This document shows positions 37,896-47,830 of a stretch of DNA of 64,000 nucleotides, piece after piece. The notes beneath the pieces were generated by a model. The model saw nothing but the letters and a program-made list of their open reading frames with translations. It was not told the DNA's origin and made no database searches. Each line of letters opens with the position of its first letter. Position 1 is the stretch's first letter. Origin of the DNA: Umbilicaria muhlenbergii. Its lineage: Eukaryota > Ascomycota > Lecanoromycetes > Umbilicariales > Umbilicariaceae. Position numbers and translations under genes: made by a program. The stretch lies in contig KK106981.1 of the NCBI GenBank assembly GCA_000611775.1, forward strand, positions 8,727,431-8,791,430, written 5' to 3'.

Positions 37896-39407
37896 ATAAT
37901 CAATGTCAGTACATGTTCATGAGGAAATTAAGCAAAGGGTTAAGATCTCTTCTGCTCATCAGAGCATTAAGCTACTGAAGAACTGAAAGTGAAATCACTT
38001 CATGAAGTCTGAAAGCTCATGAAGGAATGAGTCATGCTGACTTCAGCTTGTTAAGATTTATTAATTCTTAACATCATGAAGAAATCTGACTCAGAGTTAA
38101 AGTCCTGCAAGAGGTAACCCTCACAGGAGCTGATATTTACCTCTGAAAGAACTTAAATGTTTTAATCATCATCAGTTTATCACAGCAGTATTTTCCTTCA
38201 GTGAAGCTCATGAGTCTTCACCTTCACAGGAGCATTAAGTTTAAGCAGTGATTATAACAGCTTTGTGAGTCTTGCTCACCTGATGTTTTTTCTGCTTGCA
38301 CATCTTGCGCGCCTCCTTGTGACCCTTGAGGTCAGGGTTGATCAGAGGTGAAAACAGAGACAGAGGTGAACTCAGTTCCTGTGAGGAAGATGATGAGGCT
38401 AAAGGTGATGAAGATGAAGCTGTGAACAGTTAGCAAAAGCACTTCATGAAAATGTATCATAAAGTCATACACAGGAAGATGCAGGCTTTGTTGATGTGTT
38501 GAAGGCACTTCACGCACTTGATGACATGAGAAGAGAGAAAATAATCCTTAAAATGATTGAGGCTGTGACCTGTAATGACAATAACACATGACTCACAGGC
38601 CTGAGGAGAGATGTTTTTAATCTTCATGATTATTATTGTGAAGGTCAATCATGAAGCGTTCTCATGAAAAGTGATCATGAAGATCACTTACAGATCACCT
38701 CATGATCTTGCTCATGATCAGTGAGCTGAATGAGCTGTTGTGAGATAATGCAGTCATGAAGCTGAGGCTTCCCGTGAAGAGTGACCTCATGAAAGATATG
38801 ATTGCATGAGGCCTCATCATCAGCTCACATGAACAGAGGAAATAAATGAAAATCACAAACAGTTTACCTGAGGACATTGACTGTATGACTGATGCAAAAC
38901 ATGATGAGCTGTATTGCTGTTAATGAAAAAGCATCATGAAGGCAAGCATCATGAAGGCAAGCATCATGAGGGCAAACATCATAAGAGCACATCACAAGAA
39001 TCATTATCATGAACCTACTTGATGAGGGTGAGAGGATTGAAGTTGTGAAGATTGTTGACAGTGAAAACTCTGACCTTATGACCTGCATGAAGTCATTCAT
39101 GATGCTTAGCAAAGTGAATCTGAATGACCTCATGAACAGCTGAACAGGCTCACAAATGAGTAACAATCATCATGAATACTGAGTCAGTGTATAAATCAAT
39201 CATAACTTCATAAACATCTTGTGAAGGGAGACTCTTTTTCTCACTGAGTTTTAATGAGCTTCACAACATATTTTTTTTTATGATTTTAATTTTTTTTTCT
39301 GATCTACAGGGTCATTTTTTTTAACTGTTACTGATGCATTGTGAAGCACTTCTCAGTGAAGGCTTGCAACTGTGAACATCATCATACTCATGAGGGCATG
39401 AGCCTTT
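37896..39407 (-). pseudogene. C 3' accessory region, antisense, cysteine-pair motif
   Basis: A 1.5-kb segment between the chromodomain and the polypurine tract. On the minus strand it has several open stretches (38332-38517, 38457-38648, 38695-38877, 38864-39166). The one at 38457-38648 contains ACESC and, 23 residues on, KCVKCLQHINKAC (about 38481-38519), a C-x2-C-x7-C pattern. D-fwd and E have similar cysteine motifs antisense at the same place. This suggests an accessory antisense gene carried by several families; a DNA-binding role is an inference. Decayed. Confidence 0.5.
38926..38996 (-). repeat. 15-bp tandem repeat in the C antisense region
   Basis: Four to five units of GCATCATGAAGGCAA type, reading HDACL repeats on the minus strand. 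Confidence 0.75.
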
Positions 39408-39422
39408 AAAGAAGAGGAGCAA

Positions 39423-39877
39423 TGTGAGCATCTGATGTACAAAACTCATCAGGTGCTAATTCAGAATAGGAAAAATTATGTTTAACAACAGCATGACCTT
39501 GTGAAGGTAACTTTCACTAATGAATCAACCTTATGAGGGAGCTCAGTCAATAGACATCACTCTCAGCACTTCATGAAAGTGATTAAAGAAGTTAACATCA
39601 TTGATGACACCTCATGAAGGTGTGATTCAGCAATGAACACTTCATGAAGACAGCTTCATTAAGGTGACTGCTTCATGAGACTTTCCTCAGGCAGATTAAC
39701 TTCAGAAGGGATATATTATGAGGTCAGAGTGTGTTTCACTTTCTTTCTTAACAATAATTCTCTACCTACTAGCAATATCATACTATTGTGAATCACCAAC
39801 TATAAGCTTAAGTCATTATTGTCACATAGCTTCATAATTCCTTAGTTAAGATATTACCTCATGATAGTACGCTTACA
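39423..39877 (+). repeat. C 3' LTR
   Basis: 455 bp, TGTGAGCATCTG to TACGCTTACA, followed by AGCTG. Confidence 0.93.
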
Positions 39878-39882
39878 AGCTG

Positions 39883-41330
39883 CCTCTACATAAGGAAAAA
39901 GTGAATCATGATATCATCTTAAAAGATGAAAACAACCTGACCTCAAGCTTCTTATACAGCATGTCACTGAAGCAGTTGAAGTTAATCAAGACTTATCTTG
40001 AAGATCACTTGAAAAAGAATTTCATAATCTTTAGTGATGCTTCTTATGTGTCATCAGTTCTCTTTGCAAAGAAACTTGAAGAGGGATGATGTTTTCATGT
40101 TGACTACTGAAAACTCAATATAATCATTAAGAAGGATAAGTATCTCTTGTCTTTAATTAAAGAGGCTTTAGCACAACTAGCTAAAGCAAAGATTTTTATT
40201 AAGTTGAATGTTAAGCAGGTGTTCTACTGAATACAGATGAAGAAATTTGTTGAGAATTTAATCACTTTTCAAATGAAGTATGAATTTTATAAATACAAGA
40301 TTTTATCTTTCAGCTTTTACAATGAACCTGCCTTCTTTCAGAGATATATTAACAACATCTTATTTAATTACCTGAATGATTTCTGCACAGCTTATGTAAA
40401 TAATATTTTAATTTACTCAAAGAATCTGTTGAAACATGATGCTCAAGTTAAAAAGATGCTTCAACATCTTAAGAAAGCAGGCTTACAAGTGAACATAAAG
40501 AAAAATGAGTTTAATGTTTAATTTATCAAGTTTCTGAGCTTCATCATCAGCACTGAAGATATTATAATGAACTCAGATAAAGTTTCTGTCATCAAGAACT
40601 GACTGTTATTAAAATTAATCAAGAAAATTCAGTTCTTCCTGAAATTCTGCAACTTTTATTATTGCTCATTAAAAAAATGAGGTCAAGTTGTACACTTGTT
40701 GACAAAGTTGATCACAAAAGGGGCCTGACACCTCTTAAAAGAGCTGAAAATTCAAGCTTTTAAGAAGGCAAAAGAGCTGATGTTATCAGATGCTGTCTGA
40801 ACTCATTACTCATCTTATTTGAAGACTTGAATGAAGACAGATGTCAGCAACAGAGTTGTTGCAAAAGTGCTCACTCAACAACAGAAAAATGACAAGTGAA
40901 AATTTATAATTTACTTCTCAAAGACAATGTCACCTGAGGAAATATGATATGAAATTCATGACAAAGAGATGCTAACAGTTGTTAAAGCCCTTCAAGAATG
41001 ACATGACATGTTATTAAGTTTACAAGCAGTCCCTTTTGTTGCAATTATGAATCACTGAGTGCTGAAATACTTCATCATTAAGCGCTTGCTCAACTCATGA
41101 CAGGCTAGATGAGTTGACATTGTGATTAATTACAACTTCAAGATCACTTATCACTCAGAAACAGTCAACATTGTTGTTGATGTTTTAATAAGAAAACACA
41201 GTGAGTTAGTCACTCAAAAAGAAAAGGACATCACTGCATGAACATAATTATTTCTGAATTCTAATTGCATAATAATCACAATAAGTGAGGATTCAATGAA
41301 TGTTGAAAGTGATTCATCAAATGAAACTGA
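39883..41330 (+). pseudogene. B RT and RNase H (after C)
   Basis: Pol reading resumes right after C: KVNHDIILKDENNLTSSFLY, then LKLIKTYLEDHLKKNFI, a standard gypsy pre-RT. RT at about 39990-40590 includes FYKYKILSFSFYNEPAFFQ and the strand ending NILIYSKNL near 40400-40430. RNase H at about 40640-41230 includes YEIHDKEMLTVVKAL. Broken. Confidence 0.87.
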
Positions 41331-41421
41331 ACAGGCTGAACAAGTGAAAAATTCTTATCAGCTGATGAATCAGATTCTGCAAGTCAATCACTCTCATGAA
41401 TCACTGAATCAGTACTGCCAG

Positions 41422-41633
41422 ATGACAAGGAAGAAAGAATGAGATTAAAAACTTCAAGACAGCCTTCTTACATGATTTGAGAAGCTCATGATGCTGAACA
41501 TGAACATTTTACAGACTCATTTAATTAATGACAAGGAAGAAGAAATGAGATTAAAAGCTTTAAAACAGCCTTCTTACATGATTTAAAAAGCTCATAATGC
41601 TGAACATGAACATTTTGCAGACTCATTTAATTA
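41422..41633 (+). repeat. 106-bp tandem duplication in B
   Basis: Two adjacent copies (41422-41527, 41528-41633) start ATGACAAGGAAGAA and end TTTAATTA. They differ at about ten positions and lie between RNase H and integrase. Confidence 0.88.
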
Positions 41634-43121
41634 ATGAGGCTCACTCAACATCAGTGACAGCACACTCAGGCAAGATTAAGATGATAAAGTTATTATCAGT
41701 TCAGTACTACTGATTGAGTCTGTTAAATGACTGTTTTACCTTTGTTTTGAACTGTTGAATATGTCACTGAATGCATGTACCCTGAGACAAGACCTCAGGC
41801 CTACTTCATTTGTTATTAATTGAAGATAAGTGTTGACAGCATGTTTCATTCAACTTTAAATCCTTCTCATGAGACAAGAAGGGCTTTGACAACATATTTG
41901 TTGTTATCAATCACTTTGAAAAAAGAGCCTTCTCATTATCATGTCAGAAGACAGTTACAGCAGCTCAAGCTGTGTAATTGTATTATAAGTACATCTGAAG
42001 AATCTATGAAACACCTGAGACAGCAACATCAGACTGAGGGTCTCAGTTCATCTCAGCATTCACAGATGAACTCTGCAAGCTTGTAAAAATAAAGCAAAAG
42101 CTTTCAACAGCATATCACTCACAGACTGATGAAAGCACTGAAGTACTGAATTAATACATTAATCAATGACTCTGCCTCTTCATGAATTACTTTCAGAACA
42201 ACTGATCAGACCTTTTATCTGTAATGAATTTCACTCAAGCAGTTCTCACTCATGAGTCTACAAGCATGTCATCTTATGAGCTGAAATTAAAACAGACCTC
42301 ATGTTTACACTTTCACTGAAAAGATCATACACAGTCTTTCAACACTGTAAGGAAGCAACTGACAAGAGAAGAGGCTCAGACCTTTGTCATCAAAGCATAT
42401 GATGCTGTAAAATGAGCAAAGAGCAACCTGAAATGAGCTTAAAATAAGATGACAGATCAGGCAAATAAGCATTAAAGGAAACTGAACTTCTTCATTAAAG
42501 ATTGAGTATATGCATGAAAAGACTTAATGTTAAACTTGATCATCAAGCAGCAGGACTTTACTGCATACTCAGTATGAAAAAACACTCATATATTGTGAAC
42601 CTGCTGAAGCACATGAAAATGAATAACATCTTTCATGCTGATCATTTAAGAAAGGCGGTGAATGATTCAATGCTGAATTAAATTCAAGACTCAGAGCTGC
42701 TGACTGAAGTTAATGATCAGCTTGAGTACACAGTGAAAAAAATCTTAGCAAGCTGAATTCACAACAATGTCTTGCAATATCAAGTGACTTGAGAGGGATA
42801 TGATTCAGACTCTGAATAATATGACACTGATGACTTTATAAGGTCATCTTAAAAGATAAAAGATTATCATGATGCTTATCTGAACAAGGCGGAGCCACTG
42901 AGGAGACTACAAGTTTGATTAAATGTTTACAAGTCAGGTGAAGAGTTGAACCTGATGAATAAAAACAACATGACAGTTAATAGAGAATTCAAGAGACAGT
43001 CAAGGTGAAGGGCTTAAGATGAGATGATGATACACAGCAGTGATCTCAGTCAAGGCAGGCTGAGGGTCACAGAGTGATAAGATAAAAACTGAGAATAATT
43101 CTTCTGTCTGAAGAAGAGTGA
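41634..43121 (+). pseudogene. B integrase and chromodomain-like tail
   Basis: Integrase-like reading at about 41740-42540: the D-x-GSQF context is decayed, but the LSTAYHSQTD-type region is traceable near 42100. At about 42560-42660 comes HILRHMKMNNIFHADHLRKAV-like sequence typical of the integrase C-terminus. A chromodomain-like segment (YTVKKILAS ... LQYQVT) lies at about 42720-42800. The polypurine run before the LTR is at about 43108-43121. Broken. Confidence 0.75.
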
Positions 43122-43328
43122 TGTTATGACATGATCAATTAACATTAATGAAGATTGAATTACTTAATGTTAAATTAAATTAAGATTAGTGCATCTTGAC
43201 ACCTTGACATTTATGTCATGACTGCACTCACAAGACTGCTTCCTTCTTTGTACTTTTTTAAGTTCAAATAACTCATCTCTTGCAACAGTCTTAAGCCTGC
43301 TTATGAAGTGAAATAATTAACTGTAACA
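43122..43328 (+). repeat. B 3' LTR
   Basis: 207 bp, TGTTATGACATGATC to TTAACTGTAACA. Confidence 0.9.
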
Positions 43329-43528
43329 ATAGTATAAAGTGACATGAAAAGAGTATTTATCTGACAAGACCTGATACAACATTAATGAATTCAAACACTC
43401 ACCTGAACTGAAAGAGGTGTTTCATGAAAGGTACTCAAATAAGCTGACTGAGTCACTGAATACATCAACAACAAGGCAGAAAAGTAAATGATCAGCTCAC
43501 AGAGCTCATTAAACAGAGGAGAGAGTAG
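43329..43528 (+). other. A2 3' tail (resumed after B)
   Basis: Matches the A3 tail at about 46430-46623 and the complement of 18011-18210 in A-rev. Contains the polypurine tract at 43515-43525. Confidence 0.8.
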
Positions 43529-43758
43529 TGTCAAGTTTACACTTGAATATTGAACTGAACTGAACAATCTGAACAATACTGAACTGAATTGAACTGAACA
43601 GGTTAGCAGTGATTAAATTAATGAGCTTAACATACACATAAAAACTTTAATCTTTATGCTTTTTCTTCTTTTTGCTCCTTAGACTAGAATTCTTCTCTGT
43701 AGTTAAATGTCAGCTGTTAAATCACATGCATCAATTCATAATCTGCATAGTCTTGATA
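43529..43758 (+). repeat. A2 3' LTR
   Basis: 230 bp, TGTCAAGTTTACACT to TCTTGATA, followed by ATTAT. Confidence 0.88.
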
Positions 43759-43763
43759 ATTAT

Positions 43764-45508
43764 CTTAAATATGATTCATCTGATTTGATATTCACAGGAG
43801 TACTATCTCAGAAAGATGATTAAAAATTAATACATTCAGTGACATTTTTCTTTAACAAAAACTCATATCAGCTGAATGCAATTATGAGATTTATGACAAA
43901 GAATTATTAATCATCATTCAAAGCTTAAAGAAATGATGTGTTGAATTAACAGGAACAGAAGATCTGATTTAAATTTTAACAAATCATAAAGCTCTGAAGT
44001 ACTTTATGATGATTAAGAAATTGACTTGCAGACAAGTCAGATAAGTTGAATTTTTCTCATAATTCAACTTTATAATCATCTACTAAACAGGCAAGGAAAA
44101 TGAAAAGGTAAATGCACTCATTAAATGCTCAAGTAATCAACTAAAAAAGAATGAAAATGATGAGTGATTATGATATCAATTTTAAATCATACTACTGAGC
44201 TGCTGCTTAAACTCATGCATCATTACTGAACAAAAGAAAAAAGCTCCTCATCTTTTAAAATCAGCCTTGAATGAATCAGCTCTGAATGAATCAACTGAAC
44301 AGGCCTTGAATAAAACTTTAAATGAGTTGATTATTTATTATGTAAAAGCAGATGATTTCTGTCAAGAAGTCATAAACTTATTATAAATTAAAGCAAGACA
44401 TTCAATCAAAATCTCTCTCAATGACTGTACTGAAGATGCAAACAGTCAATTACTGTATCAGAAACATGTATGAGTCTCAGAAGTTAATAATGACTCAGAT
44501 AAAAATAAACTACAACTCTGATTGATTTAAGAAGCACATGAACAACTGATTACAGAATATATTAAACATTAAAAGACTTTAAAACTGCTTGCATGCTCCT
44601 ACTACTGACCTTGAATGAATTGAACAGTCAGTTATTTTTGTTGAAATTGTCACATCTGCCACTGAACAAAGAACATGAATGAGCAGTATCAAGAAGCCTT
44701 GAAATCACTTTTAATTTTAAATCATTCATGACAAGATATTTCACTCAACTTGATTATTGAGTTATTTAAAAGTGAAGGATTCAACATAATCCTGATAATT
44801 ATTTACAGATTAATCAAGGAAAGATATTATATCTTTTATTCAACAGATAAGAATGAAAGAACATCAGCAAAATACATCACAAAATTATTACTTCATAATG
44901 TATGAAGATTTCATGACCTGTCACAAACAATAACATTAGACTGAGGGTCACAATTTATTATATTACTGTGAAAACACCTTTGTGAATGACTCTGAATCAG
45001 ATTAAAACCTTCAACCGCTTTTCATCCTGAGACAGATGAGCAGTCTGAAAATGTGAATATAAATATTAAACAGTATCTTAAAGCATTTGTGAATTATCAG
45101 CAAGATGACTGAGCAAAATGATTATCAATGATTGAGTTTACAGTCAACAATGCAGATTCTGACTTCATCAAAGTTTCATCATTCTTTGTAAATAAGGGAT
45201 ATCACTTCTGAATGAGCTTCAACTTTAAATAATTGATCACCTCACCTCTGCTGACAAGAGAATAAATTTTGAAGGAAGAGGCTGATTTCATAATGAATCA
45301 CATAAAAGTTTTACATATGATGTTACAAGAAAACATGACAGCAGCATAACTTCAACAAGAAGACTTCATAAACAGAAACTGAATATTAACCTCAACATAT
45401 CAAGTGAGAGACCTGATATGATTATCAACAAAAAACATTTAAATGACTTGTCTGTTTAAAAAGTTGAATCACAAGAATGAAGGACCTTTTTAAATCAAGA
45501 AGAAAGTA
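43764..45508 (+). pseudogene. A3 RNase H and integrase (resumed after A2)
   Basis: Continues A3 pol from 17454. RNase H at about 43800-44160 and integrase at about 44600-45480 align closely with A2 at 27760-29500. The integrase C-terminal part is then interrupted by X2. Broken. Confidence 0.83.
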
Positions 45509-45724
45509 CATTCACAACTTGACAACCTGCTTAAAAATAAGGTTTTAGTTAATAGTACTTTATGCGCTCAGAGCACTCTCTGAGCAGTAAATGAGCTCAT
45601 ACAAATCTTACACTTTAAATAACTATTATACCTTCATGAATAATAAAAAACTTTTTATTGAAAAGTTTTAAATCTCTTTATTCTGTACACTTTACAAACT
45701 AAAGATTTCTTCATAAGTTTAAAA

Positions 45725-45980
45725 TGTAAGCTCATGTGAATTTGTGTTGCTCTCAAAGGACTTTGTCTATCATTCTTTGTATATAAGCTGATGAGTTTTT
45801 ATATTTTATCATCACCACTTTGAATACTTCCTGACCTCAGTGGGAGGACACTGTAAGCTTGTGACAGGTCTCTGATTTTACCCTTCATTAATGAAAGAAG
45901 CTGCTACAATCTATCATTGATATGTAGTTGAATTCATGTACTGCTGTGAGGATCTCAGCTTGAGATGACATTAAATAAGT
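45725..45980 (-). pseudogene. Foreign RT fragment of an F-like element inside X2 (probable chimera)
   Basis: On the minus strand the peptide LMSSQAEILTAVHEFNYISM matches the RT of element F (about 52310-52380). The following stretch resembles the next RT strands of that clade. It is less decayed than F. It does not belong to X, and its end abuts the mosaic-end sequence exactly, so it was most likely joined here during library making or assembly. Confidence 0.75.
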
Positions 45981-45999
45981 AGATGTGTATAAGAGACAG
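45981..45999 (+). other. Tn5 mosaic-end (Nextera adapter) sequence
   Basis: AGATGTGTATAAGAGACAG is the exact 19-bp Tn5 transposase mosaic end used in tagmentation libraries. Directly after it X homology resumes. A chance match in 64 kb is negligible. This is a sequencing artefact, not biology. Confidence 0.97.
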
Positions 46000-46221
46000 G
46001 TTTTACTGTTATTATAACACTGTGTGTGTACTTGTTTAAACAATTGTTTTAATAACTGTTTTTTTATCACAAAATTTTGATGTTCCGCTCAAGATTTAAG
46101 GTTGAGCTCAAAGCGCTCAAAGGGTGCTAAGAGCGGCTGTTAGCTGAGACATGAGATCAGAAGCTCAGAGCGCTCAAAGTGTTAAAAACTAACTCAGAGC
46201 TAACTTGCTAAATTGCTGATG

Positions 46222-46623
46222 TATCAACTTAAACATATAAGTTTAAACTGCTTAAATTAATGAAGATATACTCTGTCTTTCACATCTTCTTACTGCAACT
46301 CACTGTGAATGATTCTTTGCTTAAATAAATTGAGTCATCATCATCACCTGTAATAACTAAACAGGCTGAACTGAAATGAGAAGTTGAACAAATTAATAAC
46401 AGTTATTGATGAAGAAACAGATTATAATACAGAGTGACATGAAAAAAATATTCACTTGACAAGACTTGATACAACACTGATGAATTCAAACACTCACTTG
46501 AACTGAAAGAAGCATTTCATGAGAGGTACTCAAATAAGTTGACTGAGTCACTGAATACATCAACAACAAAGCAGAAAAGTAGATGATCAGCTTATAAAGC
46601 TCATTAAATAAAGAAGAAGATAA
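46222..46623 (+). other. A3 tail after X2
   Basis: Matches A2 29520-29727 plus 43329-43528. A purine-rich run at about 46605-46623 precedes the LTR. Confidence 0.8.
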
Positions 46624-46857
46624 TGTTAAATTTATGCTTAAATATTAAACTGAATGAACTGAATGATCTGAACATTAAATTGAACTGAATGACTGAACAG
46701 GTTAGCAGTGATTAAATTAATGAACTTAACATGCATATAAAAACTTTAATCTTCATGCTCTTTCTTCCTTTTGCTCCTTAGACTAGAATTCTTCTTTGTA
46801 GCTAAATGTCAGCTGTTAAAACACATGTATTAATTCATAATCTACATAATCCTGATA
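46624..46857 (+). repeat. A3 3' LTR
   Basis: 234 bp, TGTTAAATTTATGC to AATCCTGATA, followed by GTATT (46858-46862), the decayed copy of ATATT at 14071-14075. Confidence 0.87.
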
Positions 46858-47191
46858 GTATTAATATGAGTGATGAAATTCTTAAATAAATTAACTTGCA
46901 GTGTTAAAACTTCTTGTCAGAGCTGCTGCAATTTTTGTTATTTTAAAAATTTATCTCACTGTCATCTTGTCTGTGTAATTTTATTATTAATATTATATAT
47001 CATTTCACCTGAGGATCCCTTAATCATGAAGTTCACTTCACTGATGATAAAGGAAATGAGTAATATCTCATTATTATTTTATTAATTCTTTATCATTATG
47101 TCTTGTTCTGCTTCAGAAGTTTAATGTAATTAATTTTAAGTTTACATCTTATCTCAGGCTATCACTCTTTGAAAGGTAAAGTTATTAAAAC
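46858..47191 (-). pseudogene. D-rev gag start and leader (resumed after A3)
   Basis: Mirrors D-fwd 54091-54400, including the complement of the stretch around TTCACTTCACTGATG near the gag start. Completes the D-rev 5' end. Confidence 0.82.
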
Positions 47192-47397
47192 TGTAAAATT
47201 ATAACATCCCTTACTAAAAAGGGAAGTATAATCAAGGTATGTGATAACATGAAATATAAATATATAAAGGTTATATAATTCTAATTATATAAAACTAATA
47301 ATTAAAGAATAAAAAGAAGAGTGATGCTGAGTTTTATTATATACATTATCAAGTTACTTAAGAAGCGCTAAGCTCAATATGTTATTATATCATGACA
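47192..47397 (-). repeat. D-rev 5' LTR
   Basis: About 206 bp, TGTAAAATTATAACATCCC to ATATCATGACA on the plus strand. It aligns with the complement of the D-fwd LTRs but is more diverged and AT-richer. Confidence 0.75.
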
Positions 47398-47830
47398 ATT
47401 ATTGTGAGTAAATTTAATTAATTTTGTCATGCTTCATCTGCTTAAAATTGAGTAAGCTTACAGCATGTGTTTTGTTACTTGTAAGGTATAAAAAATCTGA
47501 AAATTACATTTTCAAGAGTTACTTTTATGAGTATAAAAAGTTATTCAGACTCAGATTATACTGAAGATATCACAGACAAAAAGTTCATATATAAATATAT
47601 ATTTACTGTTACAGACTACTTACTTTCTCAAGTAAGTTTAACTTTTTCTCAAGTAGGATTAGCCTTCTTGAGCATAAAAGTTAAACATCTCATTAGAAAA
47701 TGAAGGCAAGCTTTTACAACTTAATAAACAGAAGATGTAATTTTAACATTTAATAACAACATCTGATTTTCAAGTCCTCTGTCTTTAGACAGAAATCAGT
47801 TTGCTTCAGTGAATAATCAATCCTTTGTCA
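47398..47830. other. F upstream region
   Basis: Very AT-rich sequence between the D-rev LTR and the first F gag reading. It may contain the F 5' LTR and leader, but I could not pair it with a 3' LTR. Nothing else seen. Confidence 0.4.

Larger units (their letters stand above)
32658..39877 (+). mobile_element. C: chromovirus-type LTR retrotransposon fossil in B
   Basis: 7220 bp, with two LTRs of exactly 455 bp (32658-33112, 39423-39877), ends TGTGAGC and GCTTACA, and perfect AGCTG duplications. Layout: gag with a zinc knuckle, protease, RT, RNase H, integrase, chromodomain-like tail, then a 1.5-kb segment with antisense reading. A polypurine tract lies at 39408-39422, directly before the 3' LTR. 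The LTRs differ at about 30 of 455 sites by hand, almost all transitions. Complete in layout but broken many times. The innermost element of this branch. Confidence 0.93.
29728..43328 (+). mobile_element. B: chromovirus-type LTR retrotransposon fossil in A2
   Basis: LTRs of 207 bp at 29728-29934 and 43122-43328, both TGTTA to TGTAACA. The flanks ACAGT (29723-29727) and ATAGT (43329-43333) are a 5-bp duplication with one C/T difference; the empty site is visible in A3 at about 46425-46445. It contains element C (32658-39877); without it B is about 6.4 kb. A polypurine run GAAGAAGAGTGA precedes the 3' LTR. The LTRs differ at about 19 of 207 sites by hand, all transitions. Broken many times. Confidence 0.9.
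17455..43758 (+). mobile_element. A2: family A LTR retrotransposon fossil in A3
   Basis: 230-bp LTRs at 17455-17684 and 43529-43758. The flanks GTTAT (17450-17454) and ATTAT (43759-43763) form a 5-bp duplication with one G/A difference. Its leader is split by A-rev (17771-24026), its protease region by M2 (25505-26054) and its tail by B (29728-43328). A polypurine tract AGAGGAGAGAG lies at 43515-43525, just before the 3' LTR. Without insertions it is about 5.9 kb. Broken many times. Confidence 0.88.
45509..46221. mobile_element. X2: second foldback element copy, inverted, chimeric inside
   Basis: The outer parts match X1 in reverse orientation: 45509-45724 pairs with X1 4900-5103 and 46000-46221 pairs with X1 4092-4309. 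The middle of X1 is absent and replaced by unrelated sequence (45725-45980) and a 19-bp adapter sequence (45981-45999). The empty site is visible in A2 at about 29511-29540. So the element itself is a real insertion in A3, but its interior as assembled is suspect. Confidence 0.8.
14076..46857 (+). mobile_element. A3: family A LTR retrotransposon fossil in D-rev
   Basis: Plus-strand Ty3/gypsy element with 234-bp LTRs at 14076-14309 and 46624-46857. The flanks are ATATT (14071-14075) and GTATT (46858-46862), a 5-bp duplication with one A/G difference. It is split by A2 (17455-43758): RNase H reading breaks off at 17454 and resumes at 43764. It is split again by X2 (45509-46221). Without insertions it is about 5.8 kb, similar to A-rev without its TRIM. 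No chromodomain was recognised. Broken many times. Confidence 0.88.
391..47397 (-). mobile_element. D-rev: family D chromovirus fossil, outermost host of the nest
   Basis: A minus-strand Ty3/gypsy element of the same family as the plus copy at 53863-60700. It survives in three blocks that follow D order: 391-1589 (RNase H and RT side), 12511-14075 (pre-RT, protease, gag) and 46858-47397 (gag start, leader, LTR). The gaps are filled by E (1590-12510) and A3 (14076-46857). Its 3' part is interrupted by A-rev2 at 390 and continues outside the window. It is strongly decayed, and is the oldest element of the left part by nesting order. Confidence 0.85.

Noticed and set aside
38332-39166. Independent host genes on the minus strand
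   Set aside because: They lie inside element C, before its polypurine tract, and are treated as an accessory region of the element.
45888-46070. A small protein gene on the minus strand
   Set aside because: The open frame runs across the adapter sequence and joins an RT fragment to X2; it is created by the chimera.
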